In this document: positions 18,312-26,855 of the stretch, piece after piece
Layout: every line of letters starts with the position of its first letter
Position numbering within the stretch: the first letter of the stretch is position 1
NCBI RefSeq assembly: GCF_030269545.1
Contig: NZ_BSTN01000002.1
Span: 434,001-498,000, forward strand
Direction of reading: 5' to 3'
Length of the DNA: 64,000 nt
Source: Actinomadura sp. NBRC 104425
GTDB taxonomy: Bacteria > Actinomycetota > Actinomycetes > Streptosporangiales > Streptosporangiaceae
Notes under the pieces: generated by a model
The model's database searches: none
Told to the model about the DNA's origin: nothing
What the model saw: the letters and a program-made list of their open reading frames with translations, nothing else
Made by a program: the position numbers and the translations under genes

Positions 18312-19801
18312 CCGTCCTGCTGCGCGGGGCGGCCGGCCGCCGGGCGCGCGCGGTGACGCTCGGCGCGGCCGCCCTGCTCGCCCTCGCCTGCGTGCCCGCG
18401 GCCGCCGCGACCGCGACGGCCGGTGCGCAGGCGGCCGCCGCCAAGGCCGACGGGACGCCGTCGCTCAAGCGGCTGCGCGACACCGAGCTGGACCCGCAGG
18501 CGCTGTACTTCGTGTCCTACGACGGCCTGGTCAACAACGGGTCGTTCCAGCAGAGCGGCATCCTCACCTACGCCGGGTACCAGTACGCCGCCTGGTACAC
18601 CGCCGACCGCAGCGCCGTGATCGCGCGCCGCCACCTGCCGAACGGCGCGTGGCAGAAGGTGGTGCTGCCGCACAAGCTGTCGGTCGACGACTCCCACAAC
18701 GTCATCTCGCTGGGGGTGTCGCCGCAGGACGGCCGCCTGCACGTGGCGATGGACACCCACAACAACCGCGTGTACTACACCAAGTCCGAGCCGGGCCTGG
18801 TGTCCAAGCCGTCGCCGAGCCGGTGGGACGCCTCCCGGTTCGGCGAGGTGCGGCGCGACCTGGACGGCGTCGACCTCGGCGACATCACCTACCCGCAGTT
18901 CGCCGTCACGCCCGAGAAGAAGCTGCAGCTGGTGTACCGGACGGGCGGCTCGGGCAACGGCACCAACGAGATCGCCGAATACGACAACGGCACGTGGACC
19001 AAGCTCGGCAAGTGGTCCAGCGCCGCCGGCACGTACTCGGGCAACGGGCAGACCAGCAACGCCCGCAACATGTACGTCCACGGCATCACCTACGGCAAGG
19101 ACGGCAGGCTGCACGCCGCGTTCACCTGGCGGGAGCAGAACTTCGGCGTGCTGTGCCATCCGGGCGGCCTGTCCAACCACGACACCGGCTACGTCTACTC
19201 CGACGACCGGGGCCGCACCTGGCGCAACGACGCGGGTCAGACCGTCGCGACCACCGGCACCGACGACCTGGTGGCGCTGGACGACCCGGGCCTGGTGGTC
19301 GACCCGCTCGACCCGAACCACGCGCTGATGAACCAGGAGAGCCAGGCGGTCGACTCGACCGGCGCCCCGCACGTGATCATCAGCTACGTGCCGGGCCGGT
19401 TCACCCAGTGCGTCACCGACTTCACCGCCCAGCGCAAGGCCTACTCGCGGGCGTTCCACCTGACCCGCGACGCGTCCGGCAAGTGGCGCAAGGTGGAGAT
19501 CCCCGTGCCGGTCGAGGCGTTCGGCCGCTCCCGCATCGTGTTCGACGAGCACGACAACGTCTACGTCGTCATGCCGTTCGGCCGGGTCGTCGCCGCGAGC
19601 AGGGCCAGCGGCTGGACGGACTGGAAGCTGCTGTTCGACGGCACCTTCTACGACGGCGGCCGCACCCTCAACGCGTTCGGCGAGGTCCTCGTCGACGACT
19701 CACGGGTCGCCACCGACGGCGTGCTGTCGGTGATGTACCAGCGCAAGTCCTCCGGGACCACCCCCTCATCCATCCGCGTGATCGACTTCAAGCTCTCCTG
19801 A
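18308..19801 (+). CDS. Exported BNR-4 repeat protein, probable polysaccharide-active enzyme
   Basis: This 497-residue protein has a Sec-type signal peptide ([20 protein letters not shown], a hydrophobic stretch, then an Ala-rich cleavage region near residue 40). The body shows propeller-like repeats: the segment [14 protein letters not shown] resembles an Asp-box, and the [15 protein letters not shown] and [19 protein letters not shown] regions are typical of the BNR-4 family. That family includes ulvan-lyase-like (PL24/PL25) and other exported enzymes acting on rhamnose-containing polysaccharides. No catalytic residue can be assigned here. It is translationally coupled to rhaI by GTGA, so it is made with the catabolic enzymes but works outside the cell. 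A lyase acting on rhamnose-rich glycan is my guess. Confidence 0.8.
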   Translation: MTVLLRGAAGRRARAVTLGAAALLALACVPAAAATATAGAQAAAAKADGTPSLKRLRDTELDPQALYFVSYDGLVNNGSFQQSGILTYAGYQYAAWYTADRSAVIARRHLPNGAWQKVVLPHKLSVDDSHNVISLGVSPQDGRLHVAMDTHNNRVYYTKSEPGLVSKPSPSRWDASRFGEVRRDLDGVDLGDITYPQFAVTPEKKLQLVYRTGGSGNGTNEIAEYDNGTWTKLGKWSSAAGTYSGNGQTSNARNMYVHGITYGKDGRLHAAFTWREQNFGVLCHPGGLSNHDTGYVYSDDRGRTWRNDAGQTVATTGTDDLVALDDPGLVVDPLDPNHALMNQESQAVDSTGAPHVIISYVPGRFTQCVTDFTAQRKAYSRAFHLTRDASGKWRKVEIPVPVEAFGRSRIVFDEHDNVYVVMPFGRVVAASRASGWTDWKLLFDGTFYDGGRTLNAFGEVLVDDSRVATDGVLSVMYQRKSSGTTPSSIRVIDFKLS

Positions 19802-20068
19802 CCGACGGAAGGCGACGGACGTGCCCCCCACCGACCCTGTGGCAGTGAACGCGGCAGTGAACGCGGACTCCGCCGTCCGCGCCACCCGCTGCGACCCCGG
19901 CCGCCGGACGCGGACGCCCCGGCGGCGTCCGCGGGGGCCGGCACCGACGACGGCTCCGCACTGACCGCCGCGCGCGTCGTCCGCGTCCCGGACGCGGGCG
20001 GCGACGGCACCGACCGGGTCGAGACCGGCCCGGGCACCGACAAAGTTCACGACGAGGGGAAGCGAATA
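19802..20068 (+). other. Gap with broken, coding-like sequence
   Basis: The 267 bp between the BNR gene and rhaD have codon-like G/C third positions in two frames. From a GTG at 19821 one frame reads VPPTDPVAVNAAVNADSAVRA and then becomes Arg/Pro-rich nonsense. The frame that runs into rhaD then reads sensibly (ASAGAGTDDGSALTAARVV) without a start codon of its own. A 12-bp direct repeat (GGCAGTGAACGC, 19842-19865) is near the likely break. It may be a degraded small gene, but I recognise no family. Confidence 0.3.
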
Positions 20069-22132
20069 ATGACCTCCACTCCACGCGAAGTGGAGCAGCT
20101 GCTGGAACGGGCCCACACCCTGGGCTCGGACCCGCGCAACACCAACTACGCGGGCGGCAACGCCTCCGCCAAGGGCACCGTCACCGACCCGGTGACCGCC
20201 CAGGACGTCGAGCTGATGTGGGTGAAGGGCTCGGGCGGCGACCTGGGCACCCTCACCGAGGCCGGCCTGGCCGTGCTGCGCCTGGACCGCATGCGCGCGC
20301 TCGTCGACGTCTACCCGGGCGTCGAGCGCGAGGACGAGATGGTCGCCGCGTTCGACTTCTGCCTGCACGGCAAGGGCGGCGCCGCCCCGTCCATCGACAC
20401 GGCCATGCACGGGCTGGTGGACGCCGCGCACGTCGACCACCTGCACCCCGACTCCGGCATCGCGATCGCCACCGCCGCCGACGGCGAGGAGCTGACCCGG
20501 CGGATCTTCGGCGACCGGGTGCTGTGGGTGCCGTGGCGGCGGCCCGGCTTCCAGCTCGGCCTGGACATCGCCCAGATCAAGAAGGACAACCCGCAGGCCA
20601 TCGGGGTGATCCTCGGCGGGCACGGCATCACCGCCTGGGGCGCCACCAGCGAGGAGTGCCAGGCCAACTCGCTGGAGATCATCCGCACCGCCGAGGAGTA
20701 CATCGCCCGCAACGGCAAGGCCGAGCCGTTCGGCCCGATGATCGACGGCTACGAGCCGCTGCCCGAGGCCGAGCGGCACGCCCGCGCCGCCGAGCTGTTC
20801 CCGCTGATCCGCGGCCTGGCATCCACGGACCGGCCGCAGGTGGGCCACTACACCGACAGCCCCGAGGTGCTGGACTTCGTCTCCCGCGCCGAGCACCCCC
20901 GGCTGGCCGGGCTCGGCACGTCCTGCCCGGACCACTTCCTGCGCACCAAGGTCGCGCCGATGGTGCTGGACCTGCCGCCGTCGGCGCCGCTGGAGGACGT
21001 CAAGGCGCGGCTGCGCGAGCTGCACGCCGCCTACCGCGAGGAGTACGCCGCCTACTACCGGCGGCACGCCACCCCCGACTCCCCGCCGATGCGCGGCGCC
21101 GACCCGGCGATCGTGCTCGTCCCGGGCGTGGGCATGTTCAGCTTCGGCGCCAACAAGCAGACCGCCCGCGTCGCCGGTGAGTTCTACGTCAACGCCATCA
21201 ACGTGATGCGCGGCGCCGAGGCGCTGTCCACCTACCGGCCGATCCCCGAGTCGGAGAAGTTCCGCATCGAGTACTGGGAGCTGGAGGAGGCCAAGCTCCG
21301 CCGCATGCCCAAGCCCAAGCCGCTGGCCACGCGGGTCGCGCTGGTCACCGGCGGCGGGTCGGGCATCGGCGCGGCCACCGCCCGCCGCCTGGCCGCCGAG
21401 GGCGCGTGCGTGGTCGTCGCCGACCGGGACGCGGCCGCGGCCGAGAAGGTCGCCGCGGAGATCGCCGACGCGGCCAAGGCGCTGCAGCCCGGCGACGTCG
21501 CCACCGCCGTCGCCGTGGACGTCACCGACGAGGAGCAGATCGCCGCGGCCGTGCGCGCCGCCGTGCTGGCGTTCGGCGGCGTCGACCTGGTCGTCAACAA
21601 CGCCGGCCTGTCGATCTCCAAGCCGCTGCTGGAGACCACGGCCGCCGACTGGGACCTGCAGCATGACGTGATGGCGCGCGGCTCGTTCCTGGTGTCCCGG
21701 GAGACCGCCCGCGTCATGATCGAGCAGGGCATGGGCGGCGACATCGTCTACATCGTGTCCAAGAACGGCGTGTTCGCCGGGCCCAACAACATCGCCTACG
21801 GCGCCACCAAGGCCGACCAGGCGCACCAGGTGCGGCTGCTGGCGGCCGAGCTCGGCGGGCACGGCATCCGCGTCAACGGCGTCAACCCCGACGGCGTGGT
21901 GCGCGGGTCGGGCATCTTCGCCGGCGGCTGGGGCGCCCAGCGCGCCGCCGTCTACGGCGTGGAGGAGGAGAAGCTCGGCGAGTTCTACGCCCAGCGCACG
22001 CTGCTCAAGCGCGAGGTGCTGCCCGAGCACGTCGCCGCCGCCGTCTTCGCCCTTACCGGCGGGGACCTGACCCACACCACGGGCCTGCACGTGCCCGTGG
22101 ACGCGGGCGTCGCCGCCGCGTTCCTGCGGTAG
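20069..22132 (+). CDS. rhaD: Bifunctional rhamnulose-1-phosphate aldolase / lactaldehyde dehydrogenase
   Basis: This 687-residue fusion carries out the last two rhamnose-specific steps. The N-terminal class II aldolase domain (about residues 1-400) has zinc-binding HxHP in VDHLHPDSG and a second His in GGHGITAWG; it cleaves L-rhamnulose 1-phosphate to DHAP and L-lactaldehyde. The C-terminal short-chain dehydrogenase (about 425-687) has the nucleotide loop TGGGSGIG, VNNAGLS and YGATK; it oxidises lactaldehyde to L-lactate. Lactate then feeds LutABC. The ATG at 20069 has GAGGGGAAG upstream. Length matches known RhaD/RhaEW fusions in actinobacteria. Confidence 0.95.
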   Translation: MTSTPREVEQLLERAHTLGSDPRNTNYAGGNASAKGTVTDPVTAQDVELMWVKGSGGDLGTLTEAGLAVLRLDRMRALVDVYPGVEREDEMVAAFDFCLHGKGGAAPSIDTAMHGLVDAAHVDHLHPDSGIAIATAADGEELTRRIFGDRVLWVPWRRPGFQLGLDIAQIKKDNPQAIGVILGGHGITAWGATSEECQANSLEIIRTAEEYIARNGKAEPFGPMIDGYEPLPEAERHARAAELFPLIRGLASTDRPQVGHYTDSPEVLDFVSRAEHPRLAGLGTSCPDHFLRTKVAPMVLDLPPSAPLEDVKARLRELHAAYREEYAAYYRRHATPDSPPMRGADPAIVLVPGVGMFSFGANKQTARVAGEFYVNAINVMRGAEALSTYRPIPESEKFRIEYWELEEAKLRRMPKPKPLATRVALVTGGGSGIGAATARRLAAEGACVVVADRDAAAAEKVAAEIADAAKALQPGDVATAVAVDVTDEEQIAAAVRAAVLAFGGVDLVVNNAGLSISKPLLETTAADWDLQHDVMARGSFLVSRETARVMIEQGMGGDIVYIVSKNGVFAGPNNIAYGATKADQAHQVRLLAAELGGHGIRVNGVNPDGVVRGSGIFAGGWGAQRAAVYGVEEEKLGEFYAQRTLLKREVLPEHVAAAVFALTGGDLTHTTGLHVPVDAGVAAAFLR

Positions 22133-22152
22133 CGGCCGCCGGCACCAGACCC

Positions 22153-22196
22153 GACGGGGCCGGCGCAGGTCGCGCAGGAGCCGCGCCGGCCCCGTC
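22153..22196 (+). terminator. Hairpin after rhaD
   Basis: GACGGGGCCGGCGC pairs with GCGCCGGCCCCGTC, a perfect 14-bp stem with a 16-nt loop, 20 bp after the rhaD stop. It may end the rhamnose operon or separate expression of the isomerase-like gene that follows. Confidence 0.55.
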
Positions 22197-22234
22197 GTCC
22201 CACCCCAGCCGCACGTTCCTAGGAGGACCGAACC

Positions 22235-23674
22235 GTGACGGCACACCTGGACCCGACCGCAGACCGCATCACCGCCCCGCCCGTGCGGGTCGGGCTCGTC
22301 GCCGGCGGGCTGGGGGCGTACTGGCCCCAGTTCCCCGGCCTGCTGCCCCAGCTGAAACGGTCGGCCGAGCGCGTGGCGGAGCGGATGCGCGGCCTCGGCG
22401 CCGAGGTCGTCGACGCCGGCTTCATCTCCGACGAGCGGGAGGGCGCCGCCGCCGCCGAGCGGCTGCGGGAGGCCGGCTGCGACCTGATCGTCGGCTTCCT
22501 CACCACCTACATGACCGCGACGATGCTGGTGCCGGTCGCGCAGCGGTCCGGCGCCCCGGTGCTGCTGATCAACCTGCAGCCCACCGAGTCGATGGACCAC
22601 GCCGCCTTCGACACCGGGCAGTGGCTGGCGTACTGCGGCGCCTGCCCGCTGCCGGAGATGGCCAACGCGTTCGCCCGCTGCGGCGTGCCGTTCCGGTCGG
22701 TGTCGGGCTACCTGGAGGACGAGCGGGCCTGGGCGAAGATCGGCCGGTGGGTGCGCGCGGCCGGGGTGCGGGCCGCGCTGCGCCGCGGCCGGCACGGCCT
22801 GATGGGGCACCTGTACCCGGGCATGCTGGACGTGTCCACCGACCTGACGCTGGTCGCCGCCAACTTCGGCGGGCACGTCGAGGTGCTGGAGTTCGACGAC
22901 CTGCGGGTGCGGGTGGACAAGGTCACCGACGCCGAGACCGAGGCCCGCAAGAAGCAGGCCCGGGAGGTGTTCGAGTTCGCCGAGTCCGTCAACGACACCG
23001 ACCTGACCTGGGCGGCGCGCGTGTCGGTGGGCCTGGACCGGCTGGTGGAGGACTTCGCGCTGGACTCGCTGGCCTACTACCACCGCGGGCTGGACGGCGA
23101 GGTGCACGAGCGGCTGGGCGCCGGGATGATCCTCGGCGCGTCGCTGCTGACCGCGCGCGGCATCCCCGCGGCGGGCGAGTTCGAGCTGCGCACCTCCCTG
23201 GCCATGCTGATCGCCGACCGGCTCGGGGCGGGCGGCTCGTTCACCGAGCTGCAGGCGCTCGACTTCACGCGGGGGCACGTCGAGATGGGGCACGACGGCC
23301 CCGCGCACCTGGCGATCAGCGCGCGCCGCCCGCTGCTGCGCGGCCTCGGCGTGTACCACGGCAAGCGCGGCTACGGCGTGTCGGTCGAGTTCGACGTCAA
23401 GCACGGCCCGGTCACCGCGTTCGGGATCATCCAGCGGCGGGACGGGCGGTTCGCGTTCGCCGCGTCCGAGGGCGAGGTCGTCGACGGGCCGCTGCTGGAG
23501 ATCGGCAACACCACCTCGCGGGTCGACTTCGGCTGCGACCCGGGGGAGTGGACCGACGCGTGGAGCGCCACCGGCATCTCGCACCACTGGGCCCTGGCCA
23601 CCGGCCACCTGGTGCCCGACCTGAAGGCCCTGGCCGACCTGATGGACGTCGAACTCGTCGTGGTCGAGCCCTAG
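22235..23674 (+). CDS. L-arabinose/L-fucose isomerase-like protein
   Basis: This 479-residue protein belongs to the fucose/arabinose isomerase superfamily, which interconverts aldoses and ketoses using a divalent metal. The N-terminal segment VRVGLVAGGLGAYWPQFPGL and the phrase DLIVGFLTTYMTAT are typical, and the conserved C-terminal end reads ISHHWALATGHL. The exact sugar cannot be told; L-arabinose would fit the GH127-like gene downstream. The GTG at 22235 is chosen because AGGAGG lies ten bases before it. A hairpin separates it from rhaD. No ribulokinase or ribulose-phosphate epimerase is visible, so the pathway must finish elsewhere or the substrate is different. Confidence 0.78.
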   Translation: MTAHLDPTADRITAPPVRVGLVAGGLGAYWPQFPGLLPQLKRSAERVAERMRGLGAEVVDAGFISDEREGAAAAERLREAGCDLIVGFLTTYMTATMLVPVAQRSGAPVLLINLQPTESMDHAAFDTGQWLAYCGACPLPEMANAFARCGVPFRSVSGYLEDERAWAKIGRWVRAAGVRAALRRGRHGLMGHLYPGMLDVSTDLTLVAANFGGHVEVLEFDDLRVRVDKVTDAETEARKKQAREVFEFAESVNDTDLTWAARVSVGLDRLVEDFALDSLAYYHRGLDGEVHERLGAGMILGASLLTARGIPAAGEFELRTSLAMLIADRLGAGGSFTELQALDFTRGHVEMGHDGPAHLAISARRPLLRGLGVYHGKRGYGVSVEFDVKHGPVTAFGIIQRRDGRFAFAASEGEVVDGPLLEIGNTTSRVDFGCDPGEWTDAWSATGISHHWALATGHLVPDLKALADLMDVELVVVEP

Positions 23675-24005
23675 CGCCTTCCTGACGCGGCCCACGCCGC
23701 GGACTCACGTGAACGTGATCGGGGGATCCGTGCACGCGGCGCCCGACGGCGCCTGAAAACCGGAGGAGCCATGCGGCGATTCCCGTTCCGACCATCACCC
23801 GTCCCCGCCCGCTTCGACGCGCTGCGCCCCGGCTGAGCCGGCGGCCCGGCGTGCGGAGGAGGCGCCCCGGGACGGGGCCCGCCTCACCCGCATGGAGGAC
23901 GGCGCGGCGGTCCCGACCGCCCCGCCCGGCAACGACGAACCGGCGCGCTCACCCCGCCGAGCGTGTCCACCCTCAAGTGCGCTCGCACCACCCCCGAGGA
24001 GTTCC
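23675..24005 (+). promoter_or_regulatory. 331-bp intergenic leader before the glycosidase genes
   Basis: This gap separates the catabolic genes from the first exported rhamnosidase. It holds a short ORF with a strong ribosome site (listed separately) and a CACGTGAACGTG element near 23707. The rhamnosidase start codon is at 24006 with GAGGAG just before it. No site with the TTAAAACGT operator core is present, so glycosidase control may differ from the transporter. Confidence 0.35.
23771..23836 (+). CDS. Possible 21-residue leader peptide
   Basis: The ORF starts at an ATG preceded by GGAGGAG, one of the best ribosome sites in the region, and encodes an Arg/Pro-rich peptide beginning MRRFPFRPSPVPARF. 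It ends 169 bp before the rhamnosidase start. It is not known to me. It could be a leader peptide or chance. Confidence 0.25.
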   Translation: MRRFPFRPSPVPARFDALRPG

Positions 24006-26735
24006 ATGCGTGCCATCCCGCATCGTTCCCTGGCCGTCGCGGCGGGGGCGCTGACCCTGGTCACGGCCGCGCTGCCGGGCTCGACCGCCGCGGCCGCCGT
24101 CAAGGCCGCGGGCCACGCGCCCAAGGCCCCCGTCGAGCTGACCGTCGGCGACCGCACCCGCCCCCTCAACGTGGAGGGCGCGCCGCTGTTCGGCTGGCGG
24201 CCCCGCGACGTCGACCCCGGCGAGACGCAGACCGCCTACCAGATCGTCGTGCGCGCCGACGGCGGCGCCCGCGTGTGGGACAGCGGCAAGGTCGCGTCGG
24301 CGAGCCAGGAGTACGTGCCCTACACCGGCCCCGCCCTCACCCCCGACACCGGCTACACCTGGACCGTGCGGACCTGGGACCGCACCGGCGAGGTCTCCCC
24401 CTGGTCGCGCCCGGCGCAGTTCGACACCGGCCTGCGCGACCAGGACTGGCAGGCCGACTGGATCCGCCGCACCACCGCCGAGGCCGACGACTACACCCTG
24501 GCCCGCAAGGAGTTCGCCGTCGGCTCCTCCCGCATCGTCCGTGCCCGGGTGCACATCTCCGCAAGCCACCAGTACGCGCTGCACCTCAACGGCGAGGTCA
24601 TCGACCACGGCCCCGCCTACGAGTACCCCGACAGCGGCTACTACCGCACCGTGGACGTCACGTCGCGGCTGCAGGAGGGCCGCCCCGCCGCGCTGGGCGT
24701 GCAGTACCACTGGTACGGGGCCGGGCAGGGCCGCCCCAAGAGCGAGCCCGGCCTGCTGGTGCGGCTGGAGGTCGAGCACGCCGACGGCACCCGGCAGGTC
24801 GTCGTCACCGACGGGTCGTGGAAGGTGACGCGCGGCCCCTGGAAGACGGCCCCGCGCCGCAACGGCGACGGCGGCGACTACGTGGAGGAGTACGACGCCA
24901 CCGCCGAGCCGGTCGGCTGGGACCGCCCCGGGTTCGACGACTCGTCCTGGCAGGCGCCGCAGGTCGTCGGCGCCCACCCCGCGGGACCGTTCCAGTCCCT
25001 CACCGGCCAGGAGACCGACCTGTCCTACAGCGTGATCCGCCCGCGGAAGGTGACGCGGCTGGCGTCGGGCGCGCTGGTCGCCGACTTCGGCGAGATCGTC
25101 CCGGCGATGCCGGTCGTGCGGTTCCGCAACGGCGAGGCGGGCCGCCACGTCGCCATGCACGCCGGGTACGTGCTGGCGTCCGACGGGTCGGTGTCGCGGT
25201 CGAAGGACGACAACCAGAGCACCGACCTGACCTACGGGCACACCCAGCGCGACGGCGACCAGACGTTCCGGTCGTTCACCTACATGGGCTTCCGCTACTT
25301 CGAGATCGAACCGGGTGCGGGCGTCCGCCCCGAGGACATCAGCGCGGTCGTCCAGCACACCGAGGTGGACCCGTCGCGCACCGCGCGGCTGCGCACGTCC
25401 GACAAGGGGGTGGACGCCGCCTACGACCTGATGCGGCGCTCGGCGCTGTTCGGGTCGCAGTGGCAGTTCCTGGACACCCCCACCCGGGAGAAGGGCCAGT
25501 TCCTCGGCGACGCGGTGGACACGTCCCTGGCCACCATGTCGGCCTACGGGGAGCGCCGCCTCACCCGGCAGGCCATCACCGAGTTCATCGAGTCGCAGGC
25601 CCGCTACTGGCCCGACGGCCGCCTCAACGCCGTGTACCCCAACGGCGACGGCAAGCGCGACATCCCCGACTACACCGAGATGTTCCCCGGCTGGGTGTGG
25701 GAGTACTACCTGCGGTCCGGCGACGCGCGCACCCTGGCCGCCGCGTACCCGGTGATGACCGCCGTGGCCGACTACGTGCGCCGCCACATCGACTCCGGCA
25801 CCGGCCTGGTGACCCGCCTGAGCGGCGGCTCGGGCCAGTACCAGTACGGCATCATCGACTGGCCCGCGACCATGCGCTACGGCCACGACATGGACACCGC
25901 CGCCCGCACGGTCATCAACGCGCTCGGCGTCGACGTGTTCAACGCCACCGCACGCGCCGCCGACGCCCTAGGCAAGAGCGCCGACGCCGCCGCGCTGCGC
26001 CGCGACGCGCAGAACCTCGCCGCCGCCGTCAACGCCGAACTGCGCCGCCCCGACGGCGTCTACATCGACGGCCTCAAGAGCGACGGCACGCAGAGCACGC
26101 ACGCCTCGCAGATCGCCAACGCCTACGCCGTCGCCTACGGCGTCGCCCCGGCGGCCGACCGCGACCGCGTCGTGTCCTACGTCGCCGGCCTCGGCATGCA
26201 GATGGGGCCGTTCACCTCCCACGGTCTGATGAAGGCCCTCGCCGACCGCCCCGACAAGGTCGTCGAACGCCTCACCGACACCGAGGGCCCCGGCTGGGGA
26301 AACATCCTGGCCCGCGGCGGCACGTTCACCTGGGAGTCGTGGGACGCGCCGGAGACCGGGCAGAGCCGCTCCCACCCGTGGGGGTCGGTCGCGCTCGTGG
26401 ACGTCCAGGAGTCCCTGCTCGGCGTGTCGGTCACCGCGCCCGGCTCCGCGCGGGTGCGGGTGCGGCCGCCGCTGTCCGGGCTGGACCGCGCGTCGGGCAC
26501 CGTGCCGGTGCAGCGCGGCGACGTGGGCGTGGACTGGGCCCGCAGCGGCGCCGCCTTCCAGATGACGGTGGACGTCCCGGTCAACGTGACCGCCGAGGTG
26601 CACGTCCCGGCCCGCGCCGCCGCCGGCGTCCGCGTCACCGGGCCCGCCGCGTCCACCGCCCGGTTCACCGGAATGCGCGACGGCTACGCCGTCTACCAGG
26701 TCGGCTCCGGCCGCCTCACCTTCCACTCCCGTTGA
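24006..26735 (+). CDS. Exported alpha-L-rhamnosidase (GH78)
   Basis: This 909-residue enzyme has a signal peptide (MRAIPHRSLAVAAGALTL, Ala-rich cleavage near 30). It follows the GH78 order: N-terminal fibronectin-like domain (GWRPRDVDPGETQTAYQIVV), a carbohydrate-binding beta domain, a conserved beta domain, the (alpha/alpha)6 catalytic barrel and a C-terminal beta domain. Barrel motifs are LDTPTREKGQFLGDAV, which holds the general-acid region, and GTFTWESWD with Glu777 as probable base. It cuts terminal alpha-L-rhamnose from glycans outside the cell. The ATG at 24006 is chosen over an earlier in-frame start because it begins the signal peptide and has GAGGAG upstream. Confidence 0.93.
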   Translation: MRAIPHRSLAVAAGALTLVTAALPGSTAAAAVKAAGHAPKAPVELTVGDRTRPLNVEGAPLFGWRPRDVDPGETQTAYQIVVRADGGARVWDSGKVASASQEYVPYTGPALTPDTGYTWTVRTWDRTGEVSPWSRPAQFDTGLRDQDWQADWIRRTTAEADDYTLARKEFAVGSSRIVRARVHISASHQYALHLNGEVIDHGPAYEYPDSGYYRTVDVTSRLQEGRPAALGVQYHWYGAGQGRPKSEPGLLVRLEVEHADGTRQVVVTDGSWKVTRGPWKTAPRRNGDGGDYVEEYDATAEPVGWDRPGFDDSSWQAPQVVGAHPAGPFQSLTGQETDLSYSVIRPRKVTRLASGALVADFGEIVPAMPVVRFRNGEAGRHVAMHAGYVLASDGSVSRSKDDNQSTDLTYGHTQRDGDQTFRSFTYMGFRYFEIEPGAGVRPEDISAVVQHTEVDPSRTARLRTSDKGVDAAYDLMRRSALFGSQWQFLDTPTREKGQFLGDAVDTSLATMSAYGERRLTRQAITEFIESQARYWPDGRLNAVYPNGDGKRDIPDYTEMFPGWVWEYYLRSGDARTLAAAYPVMTAVADYVRRHIDSGTGLVTRLSGGSGQYQYGIIDWPATMRYGHDMDTAARTVINALGVDVFNATARAADALGKSADAAALRRDAQNLAAAVNAELRRPDGVYIDGLKSDGTQSTHASQIANAYAVAYGVAPAADRDRVVSYVAGLGMQMGPFTSHGLMKALADRPDKVVERLTDTEGPGWGNILARGGTFTWESWDAPETGQSRSHPWGSVALVDVQESLLGVSVTAPGSARVRVRPPLSGLDRASGTVPVQRGDVGVDWARSGAAFQMTVDVPVNVTAEVHVPARAAAGVRVTGPAASTARFTGMRDGYAVYQVGSGRLTFHSR

Positions 26736-26770
26736 CCACTCCCGCTGACCCAGGGGGAGCCGACACGGTT

Positions 26771-26811
26771 CCCGCGCCGCGCGGACGGCCACCCCGGCCG
26801 CGCGGCGCGGG
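26771..26811 (+). terminator. Hairpin after the first GH78 gene
   Basis: CCCGCGCCGCGCGG pairs with CCGCGCGGCGCGGG, a 14-bp perfect stem with a 13-nt loop, in the 120-bp gap before the GH106 gene. Confidence 0.5.
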
Positions 26812-26855
26812 GGTCGGCATCACATCCACCCACCCCGTATGACCAGGAGTTCCGT

